Positions 10,919-25,400 of a stretch of 64,000 bases of DNA are shown here, one piece after another. Source of the DNA: Dipetalonema caudispina. Taxonomy: Eukaryota; Nematoda; Chromadorea; Rhabditida; Onchocercidae. Each line of letters begins with the position of its first letter. Positions within the stretch are counted from its first letter, which is position 1. The position numbers and the translations under genes are program-made. The stretch spans positions 1 through 64,000 of the forward strand of contig JABVXV010000102.1 in NCBI GenBank assembly GCA_013365325.1, read 5' to 3'. The notes beneath the pieces were generated by a model that saw only the letters and a list, made by a program, of their open reading frames with translations, had not been told where the DNA came from and searched no databases.

Positions 10919-13519
10919 TCATTCAATAAACTGTCTTTTGGAAGGTACTCTCGTTTTATATTTCAAAATTCGTGTCACAGAACCGCGTTTCCGATAACTT
11001 GTTAGCATTACGTTTGTCGGAGCCAGGAAATCGGCAATTTCCGAGTGATTCAATCGTCGAAATAGCTCTCCATTCTCACCTTCCGAATGTTCGTTATACT
11101 TGAGTCTTAAAAAATTAGAGGCTTTGTGTTCCAAAATCTTGTAGATTTTCACTTCTGCCAACTTAAAACATTCAATTTACTGTGTGGATTGCTAATTTCC
11201 TACAACATACAAGCGTACATCAGAAAGAAAGGATTCAAAATTCTCATGCTTCAATCTGACACTCGCAAGTTAAACAGGATGATAAATTATGCCAAATGCC
11301 AAAACATGACTGACTTCTATAGTCCTTTGACGGTACCCTTACCTAAAATCAATGAAATACTGATCGACGATAAGGTTCATCGCTGAATCGAGAAGATTGG
11401 CAAATTGCTGTTCGTAAGCGATATCCAATATTTTGACAGCATCATCCAAACTTACACTTTTCCAATTCTGTTGGGCGGATATGTTCATTTTTTTTGATTT
11501 TTGAAATGGTTGATAGAAGCATGGTGTTAAACTCCCTCCCTAATCATTCCATCATATTCAAATTTAAGATTAAAAAATGACTTGTAGAAGAGTTTCATTG
11601 AGTTTGACGGATATGTGATTGATGATTTCAGTCTGTTTTAGAGGTTTTATCCTACGGACACATTGCAGGAACTTTCGGACTTTGTCAATTAGCTGTACTT
11701 CCATGTTATAGGTACCTTTAAATGCAAAGTCGAGAACCTAGAAAACTCTTACACATTAAATTAGGTATTTCGTCTTAATTTTGTCATTTGTGTTATTATT
11801 TAAAATTTGTTTGTTGTGTAAAATCTGTTCAATTTGCAATAACTATTCAAACATCTTGCTTATCCTCGTGAATACTGAAGTTATTCAGTAGTCATTCGAA
11901 CGGATAATTTGCTGCTTTTTGAGATCTGCCATCATTCATCTCAACTTTCGATATATTATATAGTTGAAAAGTTTGACGAGAAAGTCCAGTAAACCTTTTC
12001 AATAATTTCTCGATTAAAATCAAGAACAGCAGAGGATGCAAATGGGTTTGATGTGATCAATTCATGGAAGTGATTTGTTGATAAGTAGAGCAGATATTTT
12101 GATGTCTTAATCTCACCATCATTAGCCAAAATTTTGAAATCCCTAAAAAAATTATACATTTGCTTATCGTTCCAATCACAAAATATACACTAGTAGCAAT
12201 TGCTGAAATTTGAAAAACGTGACAAGATGACATAAGAAAATAGGTATGGAACAGAAATAAGCCAATTATTTGTGTTTGAACTTCAGGAGGTAACTTCAAG
12301 GACATTCATCTCGTTTAAAACTAATAAAGAGGAAAGGTCGAAAGCAATGGTGAGATAGAATATTATAAAACCAAGCTGAGTACACATAAAGTTCTAGATG
12401 AAAATATCTCCTAGAAATTTGAGTAAAATTGAAATGAGTATCCGAATTCTGAAATTTACTCATGAAATGGGCATAAAATTTTGGAATTTCAAAATCGATA
12501 GTGTTTCAAGTCAAACAAAAACCTTTGTGCATTTAGGATTTGTGCCAATGCAACTGATCGAGAATCATTCTCCGGGATTTGGGTTGGTGGAGCCCTTTCA
12601 CGACGCCGTAACATTCCGAAAAAATCTTTAACTTTAAAAATAATTCTCACAGTAAGAACTACTTCACCGCCATCAAATGCTTGCGAATGGAGGGTGTTGA
12701 AAATCGTCCGAAAGAATTCACTATCTTCTGGAACAACAAATAAACCACTAAACGGTCTTTCTTCCATTTCCAATTCATTGACTGAAAAAAAAAAAAGAAA
12801 AAACGATATCGAAGTATGTTACCTGTTGGTGTATCCTTCAGATTTTATTGAATTTTTAGCAAAGGACTCCAAAAATAACTAATAGGGCATAAAATTATGT
12901 TGAAATTGCGTATCCGCAAATTACAAAGATGTTGAAAAACAATTTCACATTCAGCCTTTTTTATAATTATATCTATGCAAATTCTTAGTTAATAGAATAT
13001 GATATTATATGAGTATCATACTTTGATCATATTTCCTGGAAACAGCATAGTATTTAAGAAGGATAAAGCCTGATGGATAAGTTTCATCGATTCGCATACG
13101 TCGCTGTGCAAGTCGAATTTGTGGTGCTCGGCGATCGCATGATATATCAAAAAACCTAAGAAACGAGTGGAACAACTGGAATGAGAAGTCAATTATTATC
13201 ATCCATTGCTACTTGTTATAGTTCTCTATACCTAATTGCAATTATTGGAAAAGTTAAGAAGAGAAATCTTCAATTTATTTCATTTTTTGAGACGATGAAA
13301 AGGAATATGCTTATATACCAGTGAGATCTGATTTTTCAGTGGTTAGACATTTTTTTTCAATTGATCTAAAGCTGACCAGTCAATGGAACGGCTGCCATAC
13401 GTGGAGGAAAATGTAGCCGAGTGGATACGATTGTCCACATAGGCAATAGTAAATGCAAAACGATGAATGAAAATAAGCTCATCAAGTTTGCCCTCATCGT
13501 TCTTTGAGAAACACTCCAT
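10919..13519 (-). CDS. BTB/POZ domain protein (exon map partly uncertain)
   Basis: Minus-strand coding blocks in order. 13519..13377 has a donor GTCAGC in phase with 13155..13022. That joins 12781..about 12530 (start MEMEERPFSGLFVVPEDSEF). 12142..11995 is a BTB fragment with DFKILANDGEIKTSKYLLYL and an FHELI helix, as in 'VGDGEIRAHKAVLA...F' of the family. Further helical blocks follow near 11732..11640 and 11477..11337 (BACK-like: SLDDAVKILDIAYEQQFANL). The final exon is 11161..10919, ending in TGA. BTB domains dimerise and often link substrates to cullin-3 ligases. The N-terminal part (about 90 residues, containing SIDWFFDIS) resembles a substrate- or ligand-binding domain ahead of BTB, perhaps MATH-like, but I cannot name it. 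Phases between 12530 and 12142 and between the last two exons do not all agree, so exons are missing or two genes are involved. It is convergent with MTRR, whose stop is 218 bp away. Confidence 0.6.
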
Positions 13520-14028
13520 TACCGCCACTCTATTGAGAGCAATAACTCAACAATGATACTCATACAAAAAGTTCCGATTCATTTATTAACAGGAGAATTC
13601 CAACTTTTTTATTGAGGATTTTTTTGGAAATCTAAATAGATGCTGTAACGCCCCTTGACGCCACTGGATAATACTTTTGTATTTGAGTTACTTAGCATCG
13701 ACCTTATTTTTTAACGATATTTCATAATCCAGGTTTATGTAAAAGGCTACTTCAAAGAAGCCAGAATACTTATAACGCACCACTATACAGCTACAATGGC
13801 AATTTCATTTTCGGTTATCACCAGAATCTATCAAGCTAAATTTTTGAGCAGGAATGGAAAAAATCCATTTGTTTAGAAAACTTGTTCTCCAACTGTAACA
13901 AATTATGGTACAGAGATATATGAATGATAGATGACACATCATTCTCCGTAACATGTTGACCTCGACAAAACACATAAATTCAGTATCGTTTTATTATTAT
14001 CAATGTACAATAACCACTGTTGCAATCC
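13520..14028. other. Intergenic, nothing recognised
   Basis: About 0.5 kb between the fructosamine-3-kinase stop and the proposed BTB gene start, both on the minus strand. It is AT-rich with no open frame of interest. It should hold the 3' end of the kinase transcript and the 5' region of the BTB gene. Confidence 0.5.
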
Positions 14029-16864
14029 TCAAGATAAAGAATGCATAATGGAAATAGTGCCACCTTTGTATCCACCACCGAAATGATTCCTAAAATACTT
14101 GAAAACGTCTAAACAAATGTTATAACGAAACGATTGTCTATAAAAAAAAAAAAGATGAATTCCGTCCGACTAACAAAGATGTAAATTAAAGTATTTGTTT
14201 AAGGTTTGTCCTCTTGTGCAGTACAGAGCGAAATTCTAGAAATAAACCTTGAATCCAAATTTTTAATGTCTTGACATTTTATTCAAACTGTTTAACATAA
14301 ATGACAATAAAATGACAATTATGATATATTAACCGAATTTCGTCTGATAGAAATTTGCAGTGGCGTGGAATAAAAAGGGGATAAAAATTGTGAAAAGGAT
14401 GAAAATGCATGAAACTGACCAGTGATTTAGATGGTGAAACAGTTCGTACAATTGAACACGTTTCTGGATGCCTTTTGCTTCAGGAATGATTTCATGATAA
14501 GCGGAATAAACAACGCTACCGAAGCCTCCGAACATTTCCATTATACCAAGTTCATATTCACTATGTGCGTAAAATGAAGCAGGATCAAAAACCACTGAAA
14601 ATATCATTTGTAGTATGCTAGTGTGCTGATAAAATTTGCAATTGTAATCTCATTCATTGATATGTTGATTACCGATGGTATCGAGAATTATATCAGTTCG
14701 AAAAACTTGAGTACTAGACGATATTGTTTACCAAAGCTTTTGTAACGTTTTTTTTTCTTTGGTATAGATTATGGAGAATCTATTTTAATGCTTTTTTGGC
14801 AGAAATAATGAAAATTTGTTAATGTTTTAAAGCTGAAAAAAAAATTTTTTAAATATATCAATATAACGTCATTGTCATCAGCATACTGACAACATCCAAT
14901 GCTTTCAAATGGTAAAATCTTGGGGGAAACATTTTCACTGTTCACCTGGGCCATCCGCACAATACGAATAGTTTCCAGACCACAAATCTCCGTGAACGAG
15001 AGCTGGAACAATGTTCCCAACATCCTTAAAGAATGTCGGGATTTTTCGTTCTAATTGAGGCCATAATGAAAGCAAATCTCTGTCGTTATGTTTCTGTAAC
15101 AAAAAAAAGTTATAATGGAAATAACAAAAATGGTGGAAGAACTTACTTACAGTTCCAACTGCTTTTTTTTCGCGATAGCATATGTCTAATAATAGGAAAT
15201 CTTTCAGGCTAATTCTTCATAAACTTACTTCCAACAGCATATCGATTTGATATTTTAATCGATTCCGCACGAAGAATTCCTGAAATAACTTGTGAAATTT
15301 ATGGCAATCTATATGTCTAAACTTAAAAAGAAATTGAAAAATACTTCATCTACTTGCAACCAAATCAGTTTAATTGTCTACTACAACTATACTGTTTGTC
15401 GTTATCAGTATTAAAAGAACAATGAAACGTGTTACGTAAAACTAAGCATCTTGAACTACTATATATCATAAAGATATCAAATGGTAGTCACCAGCGGTAT
15501 ATAACAATACAAATGAAGATTCAAAGCAACACTTTACCACCCAATCGTTGCACCATTCATTCATTTGTGGTAAATAACCGCAACAAGTGGGTACATGAAA
15601 TCCAAACTGTGTAACTGGTTCAGAGGCTTTTTCTTGACCGCCAACAAAACTACTTGCACGCTCTTTCTCTTTCAACAAATATGCGTTGTGCATATGCATC
15701 CTGTAAATTACTGGATGATTCTGATAGCTGATTCTGTAATACTAAAGAGAAAAATAAGCCCACGAGGAAAAAAATCAAATTTCCAGGAATTTCTTAACTT
15801 TAATCAATAAATAACACCTGGTGATCATCGTTCTTTTTTGAACTACTTTTCAGGCTAACTTGTACATTGTATTTTTGGGAAAATTACTATTTAGTCTGCA
15901 AAATGAAACTAGCGCAAATATGAAATAAAATAAAAAGGATAACCGCGCCAAATCTCGACCAAGCTGTGAGGGTTTTGAAGGACCGTGTAAGTCAATGTAT
16001 TCTGTAATCAAACAATGCCGGTTTCTATCGGATATACTCTTAAAAATAACTGATATGATTTTACTAACTAAAAACATTTTCAATTTGAAAACATAATTTA
16101 AACAAACATTCTATGGTATGTTGAATGGTAGTCAACAGTTATAGGGTATTAGAATTAACTACTTCAAAGTTTTTAATGTTATTTGTTTTTAATAATTTTA
16201 TTCAAATTCTATGGAAATGACAACTAAATCTTATTTCAAAATTTTTAATATCATTTATTTTTAATAATTTTTGAATGGTTTTTGAAGACCTTGATCGGTT
16301 TTGGTACACGTATTGTTTCTGTACGATACATAGCTTCCAGACTTGCGAATTCTCCATCGAACATACGCTTAGCCTTCAATAGTGTATTAATAATATAGTT
16401 GCTATGGATGAGTGAAACAGAAAGATTGGAAGTAAAGGAACGCATTTCACGATTGATTTAGTAGTGATATTGGAAGTTAATAAATAGACTGCTTTGTGGG
16501 GAGGTGGGAAAGGAGAAGATAAAAGTAAAGAACAAAAATGATGGAAAAGTAAAAAAGTAAAGTAAGGCAAAAGAAGCAAGCTTCGATTTAATTCTCAAAA
16601 TTTGTCTTACTACAACTGTTTTTATCTTACAAATAAGATAAAGTATGCAAAGGTCAGAATTTTTAAAATATTAGCCTTTTTTTAGACCTATATGAATCTA
16701 TTAAAGAATTGAAAACAATTCACATTTTCACGTTCATTAAATTTGATGAATAGGTCACCAAGATCAGAATGATAACCACCTCCTTTACTGATACATCCAC
16801 CAGCAGTACCACCGAATGGTTCGAGAGTTTTCAATCCCAATTGTTTCCGTATTACTTCTTCCAT
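14029..16864 (-). CDS. FN3K: Fructosamine-3-kinase / ketosamine-3-kinase
   Basis: Eight exons in perfect phase: 16864..16724, 16373..16290, 16038..15944, 15700..15538, 15279..15229, 15093..14946, 14594..14420, 14089..14029. They give 305 residues; animal FN3K-related proteins are about 309. The enzyme phosphorylates C3 of fructosamine or ribulosamine adducts on glycated proteins so that the sugar falls off. Seen: an N-terminal P-loop-like [18 protein letters not shown] with a cysteine at residue 24, the lysine region [36 protein letters not shown], the catalytic loop VHGDLWSGN with Asp near residue 214, the metal-binding [15 protein letters not shown], and the family C-terminus HHLNHWNHFGGGY. 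The cysteine at 24 is where the human enzyme has its redox-switch cysteine. The donor after exon 2 (GTCTTC) is weak but supported by alignment. Nothing suggests transfer. Confidence 0.95.
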
Positions 16865-19405
16865 TTGAATTTTGCTGCATGAACAACAATTACCTATGAA
16901 ATTTTCAAAATTTCGAAGCGTACGCAAGGAGATGAAATTTTATAAGGGATAAGATGATATTTATAAGGGATAATACAATTAATTAACAGTTACTATCAGC
17001 ATACCTATAAAAAACGAAAATTGAGGATGATTCAGGGAAAACTGATAAAGAAATGATGTTGCATAATTGTAGTACAACTAGGAAAATGAAGATAACCTTT
17101 CCTCATCCTTATTATTTCCCTACAACTTCTCCAATTATCGTTTTTACTTTAGGAGTTGCATACATATTTTCCAAATACCGAATTGCATTGTACGTTGCAA
17201 AAGATATCATTTCCTTTGAGGAAGAAACTCTCGCAATCAATGTGTACAGAATTTCTGATAATTTTATCATGAAATGATTTTAAACTACAAGGATTTAGTC
17301 AGTAAATTTATGTAATATAAGTAGTAATCAATGAAAATCATTCATTATAATTAAGGAATAATCGAAGGAATTTTGAATTTGAAATTGTAGTAGGGATCAT
17401 GATATGCTGTCTTCTGAATCCCGCTTTAGGTATATTCTCCATATCACGATATAATCCTGGAGTAAATCAGGGCAAGAAAAAGGCATAGATGGCGATCGTT
17501 TCCAGGAAGTGGATTGAAATGAATATGAAGGACTAGAAAGATAGCAATATATTTCCTACTAACAGTAGCAAAACCCTTGGACAAGACGAGGAAGATTATA
17601 ACTAAGGACGGGTATTTACTGGGTCAAATGATCATGTGGAATAAAATAGGAGTGATAGAGAAGAAACTCAAATACTGCTAGCTTTTTCATAGCTCTATTA
17701 CAGTTGAATTTCAATTTCAATTTTAAATGAGTTTATTTCATTTTTTCTCTCAGATATCATAGAGTATCTTAAGATACTTCAGAAAATACAGAACTTCTCT
17801 AAGAGGAAATTTATGGTCAGTCTAATAAATTGACTGATAGCTGATAACAGTATTGTATTAACAGTTTCATCTAACAAATGGAATAATTAGCTCAAGTGTA
17901 CCTGTAATACACAACAACAATTTATCGGATCTCACTTATCAATTCAATATTTCATCACAGCATATCAATAGTAAGGTAATACGGACTAACAGTCAAAAAA
18001 CATAAACTGATATGATATAAATTATCCTTTCAATTTGTCGTTAAATTTGCTTGAAATCAGTAAGGAAAGACATGTTTATCATATCCGTGTGTCAATTATA
18101 ATTTTAACTTTGTTGAGTAATGTTTCAGATAGTTAAATTTTCTTAAAAAGCTTCAATGCAAGACAAATTGGATGAGGTGAAGTGATTCCACTTACTTATC
18201 TGATCTTTTTAAATTTTCATCTCAGAACTTTTTTCTTCCTACAGAAAACATTGAAAAAATTCAAGTGGGAAGTGACAAGAGTAGGATAACAAACTTCAAC
18301 AATAAACTCCGACTGATCTAGCAGCGCGAGTGATAAATATCGATGTTAAGCCGATAAATAAAAAAAAAAAAAAAAAAAAATCATTTCATTCAATTATCAT
18401 CGCAGTTTTCATCCATTTTCATGAGCTTTATATGGCATACGATGAATGGAAATGAATTGAATTGAATGACCACTGAGATATCTCAAGAGATCAATGACAC
18501 ATGTCTTTGAGGTATTGGGTCATATCACCCTCTTTCCAAGCACATTAAACAGCTTTCGATAAATTATGATATAATAGAACTGTTCATTTATTCTGATATT
18601 ACTTACCTGTTCAGTAGTATTATTAAGATCAGCATATTTGCAGAATTGGAATAGAATCGCTTGCTGGAAATGACTAACAGTGACAATGAGATGTTTGATT
18701 AAGTTCAAAAAAAATTTTGAAACCAACAAACGGCCAAAGCACAGCATACATTCTACAATCTATTTTGCTTCAATAAGGGTACAGATAAGCCCACTTGTCA
18801 AATATCTCAAAACGAATGACCTCTAACCTCCCCCTTCATAATTCTTCCTTCTCTCTTCCTTTTTTACATGCTGTCTAGACAAAAGAGACTGGTCCATGTT
18901 AACAAACTACTTAGTAGTAAAACAAAATCAGAAAACCGGATCCTGTTGCGCCTATCAAGTATTTCACGGTTCTGTGGTTGAACTTGATCAAAGTTCATCT
19001 TCTGCTAATGGCCATCATTTCTTCAAGTTGTTTCCGGGTAAGTAATCACTTTTATTCACGATTATCAAATATTCCCAATGGAAACTTTTACTTTTACCCT
19101 ATCCTTTCCCGGAGTTACATTAATCTTTGTCTGACGTATGACGTCGAACCGATCTTGGCTAGTACCTAACATCAAAACACGTATAGGTTACATGAAAAGT
19201 TGAAGTATATGTGAGAGAGATGTGCAATATCGGAATAGACATAAATTGAAGTTGACATTAACATGTATAAGCTGAAGTTATGTTTGAGAGGGTCATCGCA
19301 GCGTCATTGCCATATTTCATTTGTCCCTTTTATAATTTCACTTTTCATTAAATTTAATGTTTGAATTGTAAAAGAACCGTTTTAGTGATTGGATAGGCAG
19401 CGTCC
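16865..19405. other. Intergenic region between divergent FN3K and SNX13 genes
   Basis: About 2.5 kb, AT-rich, holding the 5' regions of both neighbours. A poly-A run lies at 18360-18380. On the plus strand an ATG at 19008 starts a 10-codon frame ending at a good donor (CCGG then GTAAGT at 19038). An acceptor (GGATAG) just before 19398 would join it in frame to the SNX13 start through GCA GCG TCC. An alternative SNX13 first exon adding 13 residues is therefore possible. Nothing else is recognised. Confidence 0.45.
18360..18380. repeat. Poly-A tract
   Basis: An uninterrupted run of 21 A residues inside the FN3K/SNX13 intergenic region. Confidence 0.9.
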
Positions 19406-22400
19406 ATGCACGCTGCAGGTGTGATGTACGAAGGCAGCAAACAAATTTCAATGTCTTCCGTATTCTATTTTTTGCTGGGAACGGTACTCTTCCTCACATC
19501 GTTCGGTATTTCCGGCTTGTGCATATTCTTGTCGCTTTTATTTGGCCTTATTCTTGGGTACTGACTCCTTTCTTAATTTCTTCAGCTCTCAGAAACTTAC
19601 AATTATATGAATATGAATAATTATCCATATCTTTTTTCCTTTCGATTCATCTATAATTTATATGTGGTGAACAGAGTTGTAGCTGAAATTTGATTTCTTC
19701 CAGATTATTTGTAACTACTCTCAACTATGGTTACAAAATATCGGATAAAAATTTACGTGAATTTGATGAGATCACCAGGAAATTCCGTTTCTTAGCTGGA
19801 CACCAAAGATATCTTGCAAATCGTGGGCGATTTTCCCAGAACGCTAATTATGAACAGGAACAGCCGATGACGAATTCAGCTAGTATTGATGCTATACTTG
19901 AACAGGTGAGAAAATGGCTAAAATCCCTTCAAGGTATACACACAGCATACAACTCACCTTAACCTATTTTGCAAGCTGCATTTAACCAAAAAATCCTTGC
20001 GACGAACTGAAAAATAAATCCAACTAAAATTTGTTGAAGAACTGATTTTTGATTTTTTCAAGATGTTGTCTTATATAATACGAGATTTCATTGATTCATG
20101 GTATAGCAATTTAACACCGGATCATCATTTTAAAGAATCATTAAAACGAAGTGCTAGACGAACTATTGCTGCTTTTTCTCAGTGGTACGTTTTTTTCTTT
20201 TTTTTCGTTTCTTTCTATTGTTATCCATACGTGTCGTAACTGAAGTGAATTGACATTTCTGTTCGATAACTAATAATGACCATAATTCACACTCTTAGTG
20301 TTTTTAAATGTGATGTGATTTTATAACTCCTTCCTTCACCATTTTAGTGTTCAGAAAGTGGATTTTGTTCCTCTCTTAACTCAGCATATTGTCGATGATA
20401 TTGCTTCCCATTTTCGTCTGTTTCGGAGAGCCAAGGTGAGCTTCAGTAGTATTGAATCGGATGCTAAAATTAAATAGCTTATCATTTCACAGCCACGCCC
20501 TGATATATTCGTTTTTTGAATCACGAATGAAGTAGTGAAAATTGAGCAAAAGTCATGAATTATTGAGGTTAAACCAGATTTACTTAACTCCGAAAGGTTT
20601 CAGGAGCTCTTTTGCTCCTTAATACATTGCAGATTTTAACATCATTTCTATCTATGTGCATTTCTTCAAAGTCTTACTAGTCAAAAAGTAAAGTAAATTT
20701 GTAAATTTATATAGATGATAAACCACCGCAAATATACTTTCTTTGAGCGATATGCAGTCCTGAAACTTCTCCGTGCTTTGTTTCAGGAACGCGCACAGCT
20801 TCATTATGGTAAAAATTACACAACGGATGAGTTGGAAACGATGTTTTTTGATTTAGAGTTAGAAATGGAGAAGTGTTATTGCAGAGATCTTGTTTCCACC
20901 TGTCCACACTATGAAAATGGTGTTTATTGCATTTTTCTAGTCATTGGTTGACGATTGGTTTTAAAATTAAGGGAAATGTTGTTCCTCTTTCTGTTTGGAA
21001 GAGACGCTACTTTGCAGCATATTTTCATGACGTTGCTGATGTTCTCTTGTATCTTTTGATACCTGCTGAAGATTTTCGTTCTCGACCATTTCGTTTCCTT
21101 CTCCGAGAAGTATATGTTAAACGTGTGATGTTGCCTCTTTTCGATATACTTAGTGATCCTGATTTCATCAATCGCAGCATAATTTGGTTGGTAAGCCGTT
21201 TTGTTTTCCTTGAAAATCTAATAGTTTTCCTCTTTCATTACATTATATGATCTAAAAGAGATCACTAATCCTTTGCAGCTTAGTGAAACAAATTTAAAAC
21301 CAGAAGATTTCATTGCAACACTTGAAACTACTGACAGTGTGAAGGTACTGGATGCAGTGTTGGATTCACTTTGTAAGGAAGCAGCACATCTACGAACAAA
21401 AGATTCCGGTGGCGAACAAGGTCTCTGCTTTTCTGTACTTAATTTACTTAATTGTACTTAATTTGAAGGTATCGATTACCGGTAGAAAGAGACAAGCTAC
21501 TAAAAGCTTTATGTATACTTTTTTTCTAGATTTGTTTTACTTGATAGTTGACTATCTCTTATGCATATAGTCGTATGCAGTTTTTTGAAAATTTACTCCT
21601 TGGCGAAACGGTCTTTCAGGCTTTTTGGTGAAGCAGCAACTAGCCAGCATTGATTATGCAATAAACACTATAAAGCGACGGATGGATGCTCTAGCAGCCG
21701 CTGAAGTTGAAAACGATTTGCAAGAAGTTTTCTCTTTTCTTCGCATTAAATATTATTTTTACTCTCAAAGACTTCATTTGAGTTGACTTAATGAACTTTA
21801 GCTTTGAAATAATGTGTAGTGGGCGCGTAGTTCCATGCTGATTTTATTCTTTCTTCTTTATTTTTAAGATTTAGTTTGATATTTACAAGTATTAATGGCG
21901 TCAAGAAATGACTGGGTTGAATTATAGGCAGCGAGAAAGCTACCGGTAGGTAATTCGTCTATTGTACAATTACCAATTCACGTTGTGTTGTCGAATAATA
22001 CGGCAGTTACATATTTCGCTGATTTCCTTGCATCTGTTGGTGGACAAACTTTAATCGATTGTTATTTGGCTGTTGAGGTAAATTATTTGTGCACGGTAAA
22101 ATGTAAGAGATGATGAATTTTTAGTCATTCAAATTTCTTCCTCGAAAAAAAAAACAGCAGTTTTAGGTTGGAATGGAACGCTGAAATCACCCAAAATTTT
22201 ACTGATAGTCTGTTAAAATTTTTGCAGGGCTTTAAGGTATCTGTTGAACATCACTTACGAGGACTTGCTGTGGGTGAAACTCTTGAAAACGATGCTTATG
22301 AAACATTTAAGGAAGCTGCCGGTTTTCTTTATCAACAATATTTATCACAGGAGGTTAACAGTTTCATTTCTATTAGATAGATTTGATTTGACAAAGTACC

Positions 22401-25400
22401 AAGATCAATATTTTATCCAGTCGTCATTGTACTTCTGTGGAATAAATTAGCTATGTGGGATGAAGTCAACCTAGGAAGTATATTTTATAAACATTTTGCA
22501 TAGTTAAAATTTACTGTAATAAAACTTCTTTTATTCAGGCAGTTACACGGGTTTCACTGGATGATGTTACAGTGAAAAGATTGTTGACGCGCATTCGAAA
22601 CGATGATCCTCCTGATATGTGGTTCGATCAAGTACAAGCAAAGATTGTAGATATTTTGAGAACGGTTATTTTTTCTTTTTTTGGGATTTATTTTTTAATT
22701 TAGACGTTCCATAAAACAGTTTTCTTCCAAATCTTAATATCAATTTGTTTGATTATATATAATGCTGAGTGTATTTTAAAATTTGGGACCCATTAAATTC
22801 GACAAAGCGTTAGTCCAATTTTTATCAATCACTAAACTTTTCCAAATTTTAAAATCATAACAGAAGGAGGAATTAGTACAGGATTTGTAGCTATCAAGTT
22901 TTAATGGTATATATGATTTTTTACTTTTATTACAGGACGATCGCTTTTACGACTCTTTCAAAAAAAGTCCGATATATATCAAAATGTTAAATGAGCTTGG
23001 GCTAAATGAGGATATTAGTTGCCGTACAACAAGTTTACAATATAGCGATGAAAGCAACATTAAATCAATTATCATGCCCACAGCCTCTGAGACTAAGGTT
23101 TTCTTTTTCGACATAAATCAGTACTTGTTAGAAAATTGTTGTATGGGAAAATGTTATTATTTATTAAAGCATGTCAGAGTATTTATATTAGTAATTTATG
23201 TAACAAATTGAAGTTAGTCAGATCAAGATAAATTGGAAAATTATATAAACAGAAAACTACCCCATATTTTAAGATTCCAAATGACATCAATGGACTAAAG
23301 GGTACACACGTAGGAATGCATGTTGTCATTGAAACACTTGGTATTGGCCAACAAGGGAAACAGTCTTTTGCCCTGTACAATGTACGCGTTTCACGAATTG
23401 ATATAACTGGAAAACAGATTAGCACTTGGAACGTCCTTCGGCGATATTCTGATTTTCATACACTCAATTCACTCATACAATCTCGCGTACGTGGAACATT
23501 TTATTTTCTGATATTTTAAGCAATTAATTATGGCTTGATTTCATTTTGACACCTTCTTAGCTCAGTTATAAGATTCTTGTTCAACGATTACAAATTAGCG
23601 TTTCGTTTCCCTCATAAAATTCGTCAAGACTGTAGTAGCACACTAACTTTCATCTCTTTTGCCTTCTAGAAATTCGGTTGCACAAAAGTGTACAGTATTC
23701 ACACATACGTGCATTAGCCTATACAGTGTTCCATTCGGTAGAGACTGGTCGTATAAGTAGTTTTTTCAACTGTTTTTAGTTTCCGAAGCTCAACAATTTA
23801 TGTTTCCCAGGGAAGAAAACGTTCAATAATCTCGACTCGCGTTTTCTCGAAAAAAGGACGAAAGCCCTCAACAACTACATGATGGTTCGTTTTTCCATCC
23901 AGTTTAATTTCGGAAATTCAAATTCAATTCAAAATTGAAATTAAGATCTTTGTGATGGTCGATTAATTCTTGGAAGGAATCTTTCATATCTGCCTTACTG
24001 TTTTCGTTGATCTCACGTCATTTTGAAGTATGAATTTAGAGTATCCTGCAACCAGCAGTTCTGGAAGCTAATGCGGATTTAGAAACACTCATATTTGATT
24101 TTCTCAGCATGAAGGATTATGTTGGCGAGAGAGAAGGTTTTCCGAAAAAGGTATTATTATGAAATTTCAGTAAACTAATAAATTTTGTTTGTGGTACAAC
24201 TCAAATAGTGTTTTAACAGGTTATGAGTGCCGTATTTGAGCCATTAAAAAGCGGTGTGCGAGCTTTCGGAAATGCTGTAACAGCTATGCCTGATACGGTT
24301 TATGATGGAGTAACTCGTGTTGGTGACGGTATTAATAAAGCTGCAAAACAGATCATCGATTTTCAACCGACACAGGTATCAATTAATATTTAATTATGAG
24401 ATGACATCTTGGATACGTTTTCGACCCATTCCTTAATCTAAGTAAACAAAAACAGCTCTATGAAATTTAATGTAATTTCATCTTGTAATTTTTAGGGAAG
24501 TATTATATCCCATTATCCCATAATACATGATTTTTTGTAGGGTTTGAACGGTCTGTCAAATAAAAATGATGATTTAAGTCGTGTGGCGGCCGTTTACAAT
24601 GACCAGGTAATTGCCGTACAAACAACGGTTCTTAACTACCAATATCTCGATATACGATCATTCGGGTTGCTTTCGTTTATGAAACGATTTGTTACTTAAG
24701 TATTTGAATAATTACTTCAAAATTTGGAATAATGATATCAATTATTTAAAAAAGAAGCATTTTAGCAATGGATGGAAAGCATACCCTTACGGGTTCTTGT
24801 GCTTCTAATTGGTGAAGTATTCGGTGCACGTTCTCGAAATGCTTGGTTCCGAAGAAGATTGGTAGCTCTGTTAAATCAATTTGTTCATGCAACGATGGGT
24901 TCTTCACTGAATCGTAAAATTATTGATATCGTGCATTGGTTGACATCAAAGCAGCAGGTTGCTCAATACCTCGTTGCATTCAGGTATAAATGTTTTTGTT
25001 GTGCATTTTATTTCCGAAGATTATTGAGTGTACTACAAAATATTATTGTCAGTGTTACATGAGTATTTTTTCTTTAGAATTTTCATGTTTTGTAATTTTT
25101 ATCTGCTCTATATTCGAATTTGTAGAAATACAGTATGGCCTGATGGAAAGCTGGCGGAGAGTAGCGAATGTCGTCCAGAAGATGAACAGTTGAGAACGTG
25201 CGTGTTGGCAAGAGCTCAGATGTTGAGCGCTTTACCAGATGAATTACGACTATTTATAGGCGCTGAGACTACAAATAAAGGGATCGCAAATGTTTCCGAA
25301 GTATTTCAAAATAGTCGACTCAATCGACGTCTTCTTTACGTCATATTTGAAAGGCTTCTTGCAAGCTTTTTTCCGGATAATCATTTTGAAAAAATTTTCC

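Noticed and set aside
12398..12631. 77-codon plus-strand open frame
   Set aside because: It overlaps the minus-strand coding block of the BTB gene, whose frame fits the neighbouring exon.
15130..15187. Possible extra 35-nt exon in FN3K between 15229 and 15093
   Set aside because: It breaks the phase, and joining the flanking exons directly aligns the protein with the family without a gap.
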